A stretch of 49,276 bases of DNA from Gemmatimonadaceae bacterium (GCA_019752115.1 JAIEMN010000015.1:1-49276), one strand, 5' to 3'. Positions 25,129-34,983 are shown, counted from the stretch's first letter. Notes: a model not told the origin generated them from the letters alone. Made by a program: numbers and translations.

Positions 25129-25169
25129 CGACGAAACAGCCCTTCGTGCCCCTTTCTCGGCTGTTCCGC

Positions 25170-26699
<1,530 letters not shown>

Positions 26700-26716
26700 T
26701 CAGGGAAGCGGTCGGC

Positions 26717-27163
26717 CTACGGGAGCACCTCGAATCGCGTGATGGCGCGGGAGTAGCCCCCGTCGGCGATGTTCGACTTGGCGATCACGTTGAGCGTGCG
26801 CGGATAGCCATACTGCGGATCGTAGTTCGCCTCGACACGCTCCACGTAATCGCCCTGCTGATCGAGGATGTGCTGAAAGAGGGTGTCGATGGGCGGGCGA
26901 CTGGCCGCATAGCTCGGCAGCACGGCGCGCCCATCGGCGTAGCGGGCCTCCACCAGGACGCCGCTCCGATACTCGACCGTGATGGGCACCACCACCTCCG
27001 ACGGGCAGAAGCATCCCATCGTGCTCTCGTAGCGGTAGTGCGAGACCCCGGCGGCCTGCCAGCGCGCCTTGGCGGCGGCCCAGGCTCTTACGTCCAACGG
27101 CCCCAGGGGACCGTCGGCGTGGCAGGCGGCGAGGAGCCACAGGGAGGCAAGCAGGCGGCGCAT
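26717..27163 (-). CDS. DUF6174-type lipoprotein
   Basis: A 148-residue lipoprotein. The start is set at ATG 27163, which has GGAGAG five bases upstream; the longer frame would begin at TTG 27175. The signal MRRLLASLWLLAACHAD has the lipobox LAAC. The mature domain (about 120 residues) matches the DUF6174 pattern: a helix WAAAKARWQAAGVSHYRYES, then CFCPSEVVVPITVEYRSG with a Cys pair, IDTLFQHILDQQ, and YDPQYGYPRTLNVIAKSNIADG. Its function is unknown in the family. It would sit on the outer face of a membrane. The lyase gene upstream on the same strand ends elsewhere, so it is probably a single-gene unit. Confidence 0.85.
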   Translation of the reverse strand: MRRLLASLWLLAACHADGPLGPLDVRAWAAAKARWQAAGVSHYRYESTMGCFCPSEVVVPITVEYRSGVLVEARYADGRAVLPSYAASRPPIDTLFQHILDQQGDYVERVEANYDPQYGYPRTLNVIAKSNIADGGYSRAITRFEVLP

Positions 27164-27330
27164 ACGTCTCTCCAACTACTCGGGGGCGGGGCGGGTCACC
27201 AACGAGCGATTCTCATGTTCCGACACCGGCCATGCGCCGGGGGTTGCCGAGCCCGACCGCGTCCCCCTGACGCCGTTCGGGGGTTCCCCGACATCGGGGG
27301 GCCGGACCGGCGCCGAAATTGGCATCCAAG

Positions 27331-28593
27331 ATGCCTGCTTCCGTTTCGTCCCCGATGGCCGTGCGCCGCGCCCCTGCCGACCTCGCGCAGGCGTGGGCCG
27401 TCGTGTCATTCGCGGCCACGTTGCTGACCGGCGGCTGGATGCGCGCGGCGATGGCCTGGCCGGCGGCCTCGCTGGGAATGAACCTGTCGAACGCCGTGCA
27501 CGCGCATTCGCATGCGGCGTTCTTCGGATGGATCGTGCTCGCGGCGGCGGCGCTGGGCGCGCGGCAGACCACGTTCAGTGCCACGCGGGCGCGGCTGTTT
27601 GCGGCGGTCGTGCACGGCATCGGCGCGCTGTCGGCCATCGCCCTGCTGGCCTTTGCACGCTGGGGATACGCGGCGCCCACCATCGTGCTCAGCGCCATGC
27701 ACGTCGCGCTGTGGTTTGCGCTCGTGGCCGTGCTGCGGCCGGCGGTGTACGGGCGCCCGGCGCTCGAGCGCTGGTGGCGCACCGCGTGGGCCCTGCTGCT
27801 CGTGGCCGGCGCCCTCACCACGCTGCCGGCGGTGCTGGCGGCACAGGGCATTCATACCGGCTGGTGGCGTGAATTCGGCATCAAGCTCTTTCTTGCGCTC
27901 TTCGTGAACGGCTTTGCGCTGATGGTCGCCACCGGCACGTTGTTGAGTGAGGCCCTGCGCGCGCCCTCGGAAAGCGCCGAGCGGGGGCTCGATCGCGCGC
28001 GGTGGCTCTGGCTGCTGGCGTTGTGGCCACTGGGGGTGCTCTACGTGGCTGCCGACCCGCCATTCGCCTGGCTCACGACGCTGGCACACCTGGGTGTGGG
28101 GCTCATGGGCGTTGCGACGCTGTGGCTCGTATGGACCATCGGACCAGCGCATCGGGTGCCGTCTCGTAGGCCTGTGCCGCTACCGGTGCGACGCACCGCG
28201 ATGGCCGGGCTCATCCTGATCGGCGTGCTGCAGCTGATCGCAGCCACGGGCACCGTAGACCACCTGATGCACGCGCGGCCAATCACCATCGCCTTCACGC
28301 ATCTCGAACTGCTGCTCGTGGTCACGCCACTCCTCGCGGCGGCGCTCGCGACGCGGCTGGCGTATTCGTTTCACACCGTCGGCAGCATCTCACTCGGCGC
28401 CGTGATGTGTGCCGCGCTCGTGGTCATCGGCTGGCCCTGGCTGGCCACACAGGCCTCGGCCGCGGGGCTGCCGCTCATGACCTGGTTCCCGGTGGCCGGT
28501 GCGGCCGGCGTGATTGCCGCGCTCGCCTTTCTTTCGCTCGTACCGACGCTCTGGCGCTCGGCGGACACTCCGCACCCGGGAGGTGCGTCATGA
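27331..28593 (+). CDS. Polytopic membrane protein with HxHxH motif
   Basis: About 420 residues with 11-12 hydrophobic helices and almost no soluble loops. The second helix starts NAVHAHSHAAFFGWIVLAAA, and further membrane-embedded His occur (VLSAMHVALWF, VDHLMHARP, FTHLELLL). Helix-borne histidines of this kind resemble heme-ligating helices of the heme-copper oxidase/NnrS-like superfamily, but I cannot assign a member. The start is uncertain: TTG 27319, ATG 27331 and ATG 27355 are in frame and none has a clear ribosome site. The ATG of the next small membrane protein overlaps its stop, so the two proteins are probably partners. Confidence 0.8.
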   Translation: MPASVSSPMAVRRAPADLAQAWAVVSFAATLLTGGWMRAAMAWPAASLGMNLSNAVHAHSHAAFFGWIVLAAAALGARQTTFSATRARLFAAVVHGIGALSAIALLAFARWGYAAPTIVLSAMHVALWFALVAVLRPAVYGRPALERWWRTAWALLLVAGALTTLPAVLAAQGIHTGWWREFGIKLFLALFVNGFALMVATGTLLSEALRAPSESAERGLDRARWLWLLALWPLGVLYVAADPPFAWLTTLAHLGVGLMGVATLWLVWTIGPAHRVPSRRPVPLPVRRTAMAGLILIGVLQLIAATGTVDHLMHARPITIAFTHLELLLVVTPLLAAALATRLAYSFHTVGSISLGAVMCAALVVIGWPWLATQASAAGLPLMTWFPVAGAAGVIAALAFLSLVPTLWRSADTPHPGGAS

Positions 28594-28958
28594 CGTTTCT
28601 CTTTCTGCTCCCCACGATCCTGGCCATCCTCACGCTGGGCGGGCACTTCCTGCGCTACGGACTCTACCCGGCGACGCTCATCTTCGTGGGATTCCTGCCG
28701 CTGCTGCTGATCAAGGAGCGCTGGGTCGCGCGTACCATGCAGGTAGTCCTGCTGATCGCCGCGGTGGAATGGATCGGCGTGCTGAACGACGTGACGAAGG
28801 AGCGCGAGATGGAAGGGCGCAGCCCGGTGAAGAGCGTGTTCATCCTCGGGGGCACGTCGGCGTTCACGGTGCTGGCGGCGGCCTTGTACCAGACGCCGCG
28901 GCTCAAGCGGCGCTTTGGCCGTGGCGACGCGGTCACCGCACCGCCCACGACGCCGTGA
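28590..28958 (+). CDS. Small membrane protein, partner of the polytopic protein
   Basis: A 122-residue protein with three or four hydrophobic helices (MTFLFLLPTILAILTLGGHF, YPATLIFVGFLPLLLI, TMQVVLLIAAVEWIGVLNDV, and FILGGTSAFTVLAAALYQ), a charged loop and a basic tail. ATG 28590 overlaps the stop of the upstream gene (ATGA). I do not recognise a family. Coupling suggests a subunit of the same membrane complex. It converges on the DUF2721 gene with a gap of 19 bases. Confidence 0.82.
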   Translation: MTFLFLLPTILAILTLGGHFLRYGLYPATLIFVGFLPLLLIKERWVARTMQVVLLIAAVEWIGVLNDVTKEREMEGRSPVKSVFILGGTSAFTVLAAALYQTPRLKRRFGRGDAVTAPPTTP

Positions 28959-28977
28959 GCGATACGGCCGCGCGGCG

Positions 28978-29463
28978 CTAACGGCGTTGCGACTTCGCCG
29001 GCACCGGGTGCTCCTCGGTATGCCGCTTGAGATCGAGATCGTGCGCGGTGGTGGAGAGCAGGATTTCCCGCAGGAAGAACCCCATCGCCACCAGCACCGA
29101 GAGGAGCGCACCGAAGAAGAGCAGCGTCGCGAGCGTCACGGGAATGCCGCCCACTTCGGTGCCGATGAACGTCACGAGGATCTGCGCTACCACGAGAAAG
29201 ATGGCGAGCACCACGAGCGACACGGCCATGCGCATGAGCCGCGCCTGACGACGCAGAATGTGCAGCTGAAGCCGCAGCACGTCGCGGCGATGCGGGTCGT
29301 GCGCGGCTTCAATGAGATCCGCCACCCGCCGGCCGCGATCGATGATGCGTCCGAAGCGATTGGTCATCGTGAGCAGGATGAGCCCCACCCCCGAGATCAG
29401 GACCACGGGGCCGATGGCCAGTTGAATCAGCTGGGCGAGCTGCGGAAATGTCTGCGGAAGCAT
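28978..29463 (-). CDS. DUF2721 membrane protein
   Basis: A 161-residue membrane protein with three hydrophobic helices. The N-terminal one (LIQLAIGPVVLISGVGLILL) is followed by the conserved MTNRFGRIIDRGRRVADLIE block that defines DUF2721. A cytosolic helix QLHILRRQARLMRMAVSLVV leads to the second and third helices, and the tail is basic. Its function is unknown in the family. ATG 29463 is the only start compatible with the conserved N-terminus. The gene upstream on this strand ends 8 bases before it, so the two are cotranscribed. Confidence 0.87.
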   Translation of the reverse strand: MLPQTFPQLAQLIQLAIGPVVLISGVGLILLTMTNRFGRIIDRGRRVADLIEAAHDPHRRDVLRLQLHILRRQARLMRMAVSLVVLAIFLVVAQILVTFIGTEVGGIPVTLATLLFFGALLSVLVAMGFFLREILLSTTAHDLDLKRHTEEHPVPAKSQRR

Positions 29464-29471
29464 CGAGAAGG

Positions 29472-29915
29472 TCAGCCCTTCGCCTTCTCCATCGCCGCCT
29501 GCTGGCGCGCACGGAACCGCGCCGCAACCAGCTTGCCGCGCTCGCAGTGGTTGGCCACCCACTCGGCGTTGGCGAAGGCGAACGGGCCACTCTTCTCCCG
29601 CACCTGCGCGAGCCACGGCTCGGCGCGCGAGAAGATGAGCATCCCTTCGCCGTTGCTTTCCATCATGTAGTCGCCGTGCACGATGCCGTGCTTGATCATG
29701 CCGTAGGCCATCTCCCAGTAGGTCGACACCTGGCGGTAGGCGGCATTCAGCGGGTGGTCGCCGGCGAGCACGGCCGTGCACTCCTCGAGCGTGGTGGGGT
29801 TCCACCCCATGATGAGCGCCTTGCGCGACTCGCGCATGACCGCCTCGCGGCGCATCTCATACAGACGGAGGACGATGTCGGCGTCGTGGTAATCGGGGGC
29901 GTCCTTCAGCGGCAT
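29472..29915 (-). CDS. Conserved hypothetical protein, 147 residues
   Basis: A cytosolic, helix-rich 147-residue protein starting at ATG 29915 (MPLKDAPDYHDADIVLRLYE). Notable stretches are EMRREAVMRESRKALIMGWN, TYWEMAYGMIKHGIVHGDYM and FANAEWVANHCERGKLVAAR, with many Trp, Met and His and a Lys/Ala-rich C-terminal helix. There is no signal peptide, zinc site or known catalytic motif that I can see, and I do not recognise a family. The DUF2721 gene follows by 8 bases, so the two are expressed together. Confidence 0.72.
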   Translation of the reverse strand: MPLKDAPDYHDADIVLRLYEMRREAVMRESRKALIMGWNPTTLEECTAVLAGDHPLNAAYRQVSTYWEMAYGMIKHGIVHGDYMMESNGEGMLIFSRAEPWLAQVREKSGPFAFANAEWVANHCERGKLVAARFRARQQAAMEKAKG

Positions 29916-30000
29916 GAGCGTCGGAGTGATATGGGAAGGGGACGGGCGATCCTGCCAAGATTGCCCCGTTCCTGCGCCCTCGCCAGTCTGCCGCCGCCGG

Positions 30001-30996
30001 CTACCGTGGCGTCCCGCGGTAGCAACCGACCGTATACGGGTACTCCAGCGTCGCGTGATAGTGATAGCCGAGCGAGCCGTGCGAGTGCCCGTGACACTCG
30101 TCGAGATCGGTGTTGCGTAGCTCGACGCCCCCCACCCCCTTGTAGCCGTAGATGGCGAAGCCGTCGCGGATATAGCCCACCACGCCACTATGGCCATCGG
30201 TGAGCGGCGCGTTGTCGAGGCGCTCGGGGATGAAGTGATAGTGGTAGTCCGTCTGCGCCGGGTGCCCGCCGTGCGCGTCTACGATCTCGTTCGCCACGGC
30301 GTCATTGCCGCGGCCATCGGCAGCGTTGTAGATCACCACGCCGTTCTTGGTCACGCCGATCGCCCCGAGCGGTACACACGCCGGTGTGACGTTCACCGTG
30401 GGTGCGATCGGGAGGGCGAACGTGTAGGTGCGCGCCGCCGGTGTCCCCGGGTTGCCGTCGATGGCGGTGAGCGCCGCATAGCGTGACATGGGCCAGTCAC
30501 CGATCTTGCCGTCCACCGGCAGGTTGTTGACGGTGATGGTGCGTGTGCCGTTCGCTTCCTGCACCGTGTAGGTGCCCGACGCCGGCGCAAAGGTGCCGCT
30601 CGGCAGCCACGGCTTGCGCAGCAAGTTCCAGGTGGCGTTCGCGTCGTCGATCCAGGTGATGCGTGCCTTGTTGCTGCCGCCGGCGTTCGGATTGGGGCCA
30701 TTGCAAGAGTACAGCTTGCCGACGCCGGCGCTCGTGGTGCTCAGGTAGGCATCGCCGAGGCGCAGCTTGGTGCAGTCGGGGCCGGCCGCGTCGGTGCAGA
30801 GTGCGAAGGCGATGTAGTAGGGCGCGAGCACGTCCCCACTGCTGGTGCCGTTGGTGCCGGTGCCCGTCGTTTCGGTGGCGGTGCTGCTGGCGCCGCCGCA
30901 GGCCGCGAGCATCAGGAGGGCCAGCGCATAGCAGGTGGCCGCCATCAGGGGCAGCGATGCCATCGGCAACCGGAAGCGGCGGGTGGGGTATGGCAT
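30001..30996 (-). CDS. YHYH-domain lipoprotein
   Basis: A 331-residue secreted protein. ATG 30996 gives an N-terminus with a lipoprotein signal (PLMAATCYALALLMLAACGG, lipobox LAAC); ATG 30963 within it is an alternative. A Thr/Gly/Ser-rich tether follows. The C-terminal half holds the YHYH domain, named for its motif, seen twice as TDYHYHFIPERL and LGYHYHATLEYPYTVGCYRG, together with DGFAIYGYKG, DECHGHSHG and NGVVIYNAADGRGND. Clusters of His suggest metal binding; the family's function is unknown. Six or more Cys in the mature part fit an extracytoplasmic, disulphide-bonded protein. It is divergent from the secreted protein gene at 31142. Confidence 0.9.
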   Translation of the reverse strand: MPYPTRRFRLPMASLPLMAATCYALALLMLAACGGASSTATETTGTGTNGTSSGDVLAPYYIAFALCTDAAGPDCTKLRLGDAYLSTTSAGVGKLYSCNGPNPNAGGSNKARITWIDDANATWNLLRKPWLPSGTFAPASGTYTVQEANGTRTITVNNLPVDGKIGDWPMSRYAALTAIDGNPGTPAARTYTFALPIAPTVNVTPACVPLGAIGVTKNGVVIYNAADGRGNDAVANEIVDAHGGHPAQTDYHYHFIPERLDNAPLTDGHSGVVGYIRDGFAIYGYKGVGGVELRNTDLDECHGHSHGSLGYHYHATLEYPYTVGCYRGTPR

Positions 30997-31141
30997 GGGT
31001 CGGCGGGACGCGGGGGGAACAGCAACGGCGGATGCCCCCATGGACGCGTGGTGGCCGCTCAACGTTAAGGCGGGCCCGCCGGATCCCCACCCGTGCGGCG
31101 CGCCGGTACATTCCTCCCATCCGATTCCCCGAGGAACCCTG

Positions 31142-31633
31142 ATGCGTGTGTTCGTTCGCGAGATGAGGCATGGTGCGCTGGTCGCAGCGCTCGGTGCGAT
31201 CCTGTCACCGGCCGTGCTCAGCGCCCAGCCCAAGGCACCCGAGAAGAGTGCCCCGGCGCCGACGCTGGTCGGGAACTGGCAGGGCACGGCGTCGGTGCCG
31301 CTCAAGGACAGCACGATCACCGTGCCGGTGCTCTACACCTTCACGCAAACCGGCAGCACGATCGGCGGGACCGCCGCCGTGCCCGGTCAGGGGTCGGGGC
31401 CGATCTCCAACGTGGTCATCACCGGCAAGAAGGTGACGTTCCGCGTGACCGCCACGCCGCTGCCGACCAAGCCCGTGCCCGGCAAGCCGGCCCCGCCGCC
31501 ACCGACGCCCAAGGAGCTCGAGCACGACGGCAGCTTCACGGCGGATGGAGCCATCGAAGGCTTCGTGAACCTCGACAAGCAGCCGATCGCCAAGTTCCGC
31601 ATCGTGGCGAAGCCGGCGGCCGCCAAGAAGTAG
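31142..31633 (+). CDS. Small secreted protein of unknown function
   Basis: A 163-residue protein with a Sec signal (MRHGALVAALGAILSPAVLSAQ, cleavage after about residue 28). ATG 31142 has a good AGGAA ribosome site 7-8 bases upstream. The mature part contains PTLVGNWQGTASVPLKDSTI and LYTFTQTGSTIGGTAAVPG, a lipocalin-like or META-like beta-barrel pattern common in proteins that score a treatment or stress response. A Pro-rich insert (KPVPGKPAPPPPTPKELEHD) and a Lys-rich end follow. No catalytic motif is seen. It converges on the PqiA-like gene with a 4-base gap. Confidence 0.78.
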   Translation: MRVFVREMRHGALVAALGAILSPAVLSAQPKAPEKSAPAPTLVGNWQGTASVPLKDSTITVPVLYTFTQTGSTIGGTAAVPGQGSGPISNVVITGKKVTFRVTATPLPTKPVPGKPAPPPPTPKELEHDGSFTADGAIEGFVNLDKQPIAKFRIVAKPAAAKK

Positions 31634-31637
31634 GGCG

Positions 31638-32141
31638 TTACGCCGGCTTCTCCACGCGGAGCAGCTGGAACGCGAGGTTCGACACGAGGCAGTAGCTCGC
31701 AAAGAAGTAAAAGCCCGGGCCGGCGATCGCTTCCAGATTCGCCGTGCCCTTGGCGGCGAGGAGCGCAATGAGCATCCCCACCGCGAACACATCGGCCATG
31801 GACCACTTGCTGATCGTGCGCACGAAGGCGTAGAGCCGATACGCGGTGGGCGAGTGCCGGAGCGCCACAATGGGCGCGAGCAACGCAGCCTTGAGCACAG
31901 GCACGCAGATGCTGAAGAGCAGGATGAGCCCGGCGACGAAGTCATTGCCGCTGGCATGCAGACTCTTCACCGCGCCCACCACGCTGCGCGTCTCGTTCGA
32001 GAGTTCGCGCACGTTTCCGAAGATCTCCATCGTCGCCTTGATGGTGAGCACCGGTTGCACGAGCCCGGGCCAGAGCAGACCGAGGGACACGAGCGAGAGC
32101 GTGAGGGCGAGGATATTGCGGGGCGTGAAGAACGACGGCAT
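31638..32141 (-). CDS. PqiA-family membrane protein
   Basis: A 167-residue membrane protein equal to one half of E. coli PqiA, with four hydrophobic helices. The key family motif KWSMADVFAVGMLIALLA is present, preceded by LLFSICVPVLKAALLAPI and the FVRTIS loop. PqiA-type proteins work with MCE proteins in envelope lipid transport; no MCE gene is near. The first periplasmic part is long (TIKATMEIFGNVRELSNETR), as in YebS-like single-domain members. It is probably a single gene. The cyclophilin gene upstream on the same strand stops about 30 bases before it, so the two may be cotranscribed. Confidence 0.85.
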   Translation of the reverse strand: MPSFFTPRNILALTLSLVSLGLLWPGLVQPVLTIKATMEIFGNVRELSNETRSVVGAVKSLHASGNDFVAGLILLFSICVPVLKAALLAPIVALRHSPTAYRLYAFVRTISKWSMADVFAVGMLIALLAAKGTANLEAIAGPGFYFFASYCLVSNLAFQLLRVEKPA

Positions 32142-32171
32142 GAGCGAAGGGCGAGGGAACGCTGGCGCGCG

Positions 32172-32783
32172 CTAGCGCGCGACGCGACTGATGCGTTGGA
32201 TGCGCACGGGGGGCGTCAGGGTTTGCGGGTTCGTGCCGGTCGCTGGCTGCTGCTGGATCGTGCGCACGATGTCCATGCCCCTGGTCACGCGTCCGAACGC
32301 GGCGAACCCCTGCCCGTCGAGATTGCGATGCCCGCCAAAATCGAGACTCGGCTGGGCGCCGACGCAGATGAAGAAGTCACTCGTCGCGGTATCCGGCCCG
32401 CCGCGCGCCATCGAGATCGCCCCGTCCACGTGGGTGAGCCCGGTGACGTTCGTGCGCTCGAGCGGAATGGCCGGCCAGCGCGCGCCCTCGCGATCGGGAT
32501 TGGGGCCGCCCTGAATCACCTCGATGCGCACCGAGTCGCGCGGCTGATTGTTCGGCGTCACGGTGCGATGAAAGCGCCCGTTGTTGTAGGCGCCCGCGTC
32601 GACATAGCGCAAGAAGTTGGTGACGGTGACTGGCGCGCGGGCGCTGTCGAGCTCGACGTCAATCACACCACGATCGGTCTCGATGCGGACCGGCACGATC
32701 CCCTTGGCCGGCCGTTGCGCGTGAAGCGGGGCGCTGGTGCTGACCAGCAGGGCGAGGGAGAAGACGGGAGCGAGTCGGATCAT
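32172..32783 (-). CDS. Secreted cyclophilin-type peptidyl-prolyl isomerase
   Basis: A 203-residue protein with a Sec signal (MIRLAPVFSLALLVSTSAPLHAQ). It catalyses cis-trans isomerisation of Xaa-Pro bonds of exported proteins. The cyclophilin core is typical of small bacterial members: IDVELDSARAPVTVTNFLRY, YNNGRFHRTVTPN, IQGGPN, GAISMARGGPDTATSDFFIC, then NLDGQGFAAFGRVTRGMDIV. The catalytic Arg/Phe pair (FHR and DFF) is intact. Its ATG overlaps the stop of the VOC gene (ATGA), so the two are cotranscribed. Confidence 0.95.
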   Translation of the reverse strand: MIRLAPVFSLALLVSTSAPLHAQRPAKGIVPVRIETDRGVIDVELDSARAPVTVTNFLRYVDAGAYNNGRFHRTVTPNNQPRDSVRIEVIQGGPNPDREGARWPAIPLERTNVTGLTHVDGAISMARGGPDTATSDFFICVGAQPSLDFGGHRNLDGQGFAAFGRVTRGMDIVRTIQQQPATGTNPQTLTPPVRIQRISRVAR

Positions 32784-33166
32784 GCGCGCTGAGAGGGAAC
32801 GCGGAACTGGATCACATTGCCTTCGGGATCGACGGCGTCACACATGCGGAGGCCGCGGTGCTCGAACTCTTTCTCGGCGCCGTGCATCAGCCCGCCGTGC
32901 TCCTGCACGAGCTGTCGGGTGCGCGCCAGATCGCCCACGGGGAAGTAGGCCTTGAGATACGCATCCTCGCGCGCCACCGGCGGTACCGGCACCGGCTCCA
33001 CATACTGCGGCGGCAGGGCGTGCAGCACGATTTCGACGTGCGTACCGGCAAGCACGGTGAGCCCCGGCTCGATATGCACCGGGCTCAGCTCGGCAACCGC
33101 CTGATAGAAGCGCGCGAGCCGCGGCACGTCGGCACAGAACAACACGACTCCAGCGGGCATCGGCAC
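32780..33166 (-). CDS. VOC-superfamily (glyoxalase-like) protein
   Basis: A 128-residue protein with two beta-alpha-beta-beta-beta modules of the vicinal-oxygen-chelate fold. GVVLFCADVPRLARFYQAVA starts the first module and AYFPVGDLARTRQLVQEHGG the second. The conserved C-terminal VDPEGNVIQFRVP carries the expected ligand Asp/Glu region. The metal ligands of true glyoxalase I are not all present, so it may be a binding or bleomycin-resistance-type protein rather than an enzyme. Cytosolic. It is translationally coupled to the cyclophilin gene; the link in function is unclear. Confidence 0.87.
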   Translation of the reverse strand: MPMPAGVVLFCADVPRLARFYQAVAELSPVHIEPGLTVLAGTHVEIVLHALPPQYVEPVPVPPVAREDAYLKAYFPVGDLARTRQLVQEHGGLMHGAEKEFEHRGLRMCDAVDPEGNVIQFRVPSQRA

Positions 33167-33259
33167 TCCTTGAAGCGGGGAGACGAAAGAATCGGCCCAA
33201 GTGTAGCACCGGTTTGCACCGGGTGTGAGGTCCGCCGCCGTTCCGGGAGATCGGGGCGT

Positions 33260-33892
33260 CTAGGCGGCCCGGGTCTCCCGGAGGGCGCCACTGAGGTGCC
33301 AGAGCCAGAGGAGCAGCGCCGCACCGGCGAGCTTCTGCAGGCCGGGGAGTACCGCGGCCGGTGCCCCGCCGATGTAGGCCGCGTAGTCGCAGGCGCCGGC
33401 GGTGACGGCGAGGGCCCCGGTGAGCAACAGGGTCCGGAGCCGTGCGGCATGCAGGCGCCACAGCAGCGTGCCGAGCGCGACCGCGGCGGCGAGCGCGCCG
33501 ACATTGATCGCCGCGTCGTGCGCCCGAGTGGTCACACCGATGGTGGCGACCATGGCGACGGTGCCAAAGGCCGGAACGATCCAACGGGTGCGTACCGCCC
33601 GGGGCCAGAGGTGGCGCAGCTCGAACCAGAGCGGCAGTAGCATCACCGGGAGCAGCCAGGTCGCCACCAGCGCGACGGGCCGGCCCGCGTTGGGGCGGCC
33701 GTTGTAGCTGGTCACATCGAGGAGGTCGCACCAGAAGTTGCCGAAGTGGGCGTAGCCCACCGCCTGCGGGTCGAGCCGCGAGCCACCCGGGTAGCGCGCG
33801 GCGGCCACGACGTAGCCCAACAGGAACAGGACAATCCCGGCCCGTGGTATCTGCGCGGCCAGCCATGGCCAGGTTCGGTTCCGCTCCAGCAT
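33260..33892 (-). CDS. DUF998-like membrane protein
   Basis: A 210-residue membrane protein with six hydrophobic helices. The first (RAGIVLFLLGYVVAAARYPG) is followed by a loop with SYNGRPNAGRPVALVATWLL. Later helices include TRWIVPAFGTVAMVATIGVT with the nearby AHDAAINVGALAA, and a final AGAALLLWLWHLSGAL. Similar layouts occur in DUF998 proteins. The function is unknown. ATG 33892 starts the hydrophobic protein; upstream sequence in that frame is out-of-phase antisense of the DUF4159 gene. The two genes are divergent with only about 30 bases between. Confidence 0.75.
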   Translation of the reverse strand: MLERNRTWPWLAAQIPRAGIVLFLLGYVVAAARYPGGSRLDPQAVGYAHFGNFWCDLLDVTSYNGRPNAGRPVALVATWLLPVMLLPLWFELRHLWPRAVRTRWIVPAFGTVAMVATIGVTTRAHDAAINVGALAAAVALGTLLWRLHAARLRTLLLTGALAVTAGACDYAAYIGGAPAAVLPGLQKLAGAALLLWLWHLSGALRETRAA

Positions 33893-33910
33893 GACGGCCC
33901 CGTACCCCGT

Positions 33911-33916
33911 TATGCT
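33911..33916 (+). promoter_or_regulatory. Possible -10 element of the DUF4159 gene
   Basis: TATGCT lies 5 bases before ATG 33921. If used, the message would be nearly leaderless. No -35 box is evident, and this is one of very few AT-rich hexamers in the divergent gap. Confidence 0.3.
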
Positions 33917-33920
33917 AGAG

Positions 33921-34673
33921 ATGGTGCCCGACCGTCTTCCCTCCCCCGCCCTGCTGCCCTCCCGCCGCACGTTCCTGGTGCAGGCGGCCGGGGTGCTGGC
34001 TGCTGGTGCCGCCGCGCCGTCGCTGCTGCAGGCGCTTCGCGCGCCGCGTGCGTACCGCGCCTCCGAGTTCACCTTCGCCCGACTGCGGTACGACTCCGGC
34101 GACTGGGACTACAATCCCAAAGTCTGCGCCAACCTCCTCGATGCGATTCTGCAGTACACCGACATCAAGGTCAATGAGCGCGAAGTCGTCATCACGGCCG
34201 ATTCGAACGAACTGAATGCGTTCCCGTTCCTGTTCATGACGGGGCACAAGCTGGTGCGCTTCAGCGAAAAGGAGCGGCAGGGGCTCGTGCGCTACGTGGA
34301 GAACGGCGGGCTGCTCTTCAGCGACGACTGCAACCACGATGTGAACGGGTTGTATGCGAAGACGTTCGAAGCGGAAATGGTGAAGGCGTTCGGGCCGAAT
34401 CCGATGCCCAAGCTCGCCAAGCGCCACGCGCTCTATTCGAGCTTCTTCGACTTCCCCGACGGCCCGCCGCGTACATCGCACGAGCTCAATGGCTGGGGCG
34501 ACAACGTGGTGCATGACTATCTGCGCGGCGTGGAGCGGCACGGGCGGCTGGGCGTGCTGTACTCCAACAAGGACTACGGCTGCGAGTGGGACTACGACTG
34601 GAAAAACAAACGCTTCCGGCGGAAGGACAATGCGCGCTTTGGCGTCAACATCGTGGTCTACGCCATGACCTGA
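33921..34673 (+). CDS. DUF4159 protein with Tat signal
   Basis: A protein of about 250 residues. A Tat signal is seen at the N-terminus (PSRRTFLVQAAGVLAAGAAA), so the folded protein should be exported. The DUF4159 domain follows: FTFARLRYDSGDWDYNPKVC, NELNAFPFLFMTGHKLVRFS, GLVRYVENGGLLFSDDCNHD and YSNKDYGCEWDYDWKNKRFR. The Rossmann-like GGLLFSDDC strand resembles the end strand of a glutamine-amidotransferase or VWA-associated fold. DUF4159 genes usually sit with MoxR, DUF58 and BatA genes. Here it is convergent with the tldD end of such a cluster, so a shared pathway is likely. ATG 33891 and ATG 33912 are in-frame alternatives; 33921 was preferred because it avoids overlap with the divergent start. 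Confidence 0.88.
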   Translation: MVPDRLPSPALLPSRRTFLVQAAGVLAAGAAAPSLLQALRAPRAYRASEFTFARLRYDSGDWDYNPKVCANLLDAILQYTDIKVNEREVVITADSNELNAFPFLFMTGHKLVRFSEKERQGLVRYVENGGLLFSDDCNHDVNGLYAKTFEAEMVKAFGPNPMPKLAKRHALYSSFFDFPDGPPRTSHELNGWGDNVVHDYLRGVERHGRLGVLYSNKDYGCEWDYDWKNKRFRRKDNARFGVNIVVYAMT

Positions 34674-34693
34674 GTTTGTGCGGGGGCGCGGGG

Positions 34694-34800
34694 GCGCGGG
34701 GGCGGTGACTCGCGCTCCCGGGCCTGTCCCGGGTTCGGAAACGCCTGCGGCGTTCCGAAGCCGGGACAGCTCCCGCTCGCGTGAGTCACCACCCCCGCGC
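34694..34800. repeat. Large imperfect hairpin after the DUF4159 gene
   Basis: A roughly 52-base arm (34694-34745) pairs imperfectly with 34749-34800 over a TGC loop. The central 28 bases (34733-34760) are the reverse complement, with one mismatch, of 35015-35042 in the other large hairpin. It begins 20 bases after the DUF4159 stop and is preceded by tandem GCGGGGGC units. It could end plus-strand transcription. Confidence 0.7.
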
Positions 34801-34983
34801 CACGACCATCTTTGGACGGCGGGAACGGCGGAAACGACAGCGGGCGCGAACCGTTCGGTTCGCGCCCGCTGCGTTCAGGACGGCGTCGTGCCCCACGATC
34901 TTGCCTCATGCGGGACGCGTCAGACGTCCGATGGGCGCGAGCGAAGCAAGCGCCCGTCCGACGAGATGGTCGTAGCGCGGGGG
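34792..34983. repeat. 20-bp inverted repeats bracketing the middle of the gap
   Basis: 34792-34811 and 34964-34983 are inverted copies differing at one base (CCCCCGCGCCACGACCATCT on the left). They flank about 150 bases with no gene and sit between the two large hairpins, so they overlap the outer parts of both. They could be ends of a small mobile element or part of a single folded structure. Confidence 0.7.
34838..34871. repeat. Perfect 15-bp hairpin in the middle of the gap
   Basis: CAGCGGGCGCGAACC pairs fully with GGTTCGCGCCCGCTG around a GTTC loop. Stability would be very high. It lacks a T-tract but could be a bidirectional terminator between the two convergent genes. Confidence 0.75.
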
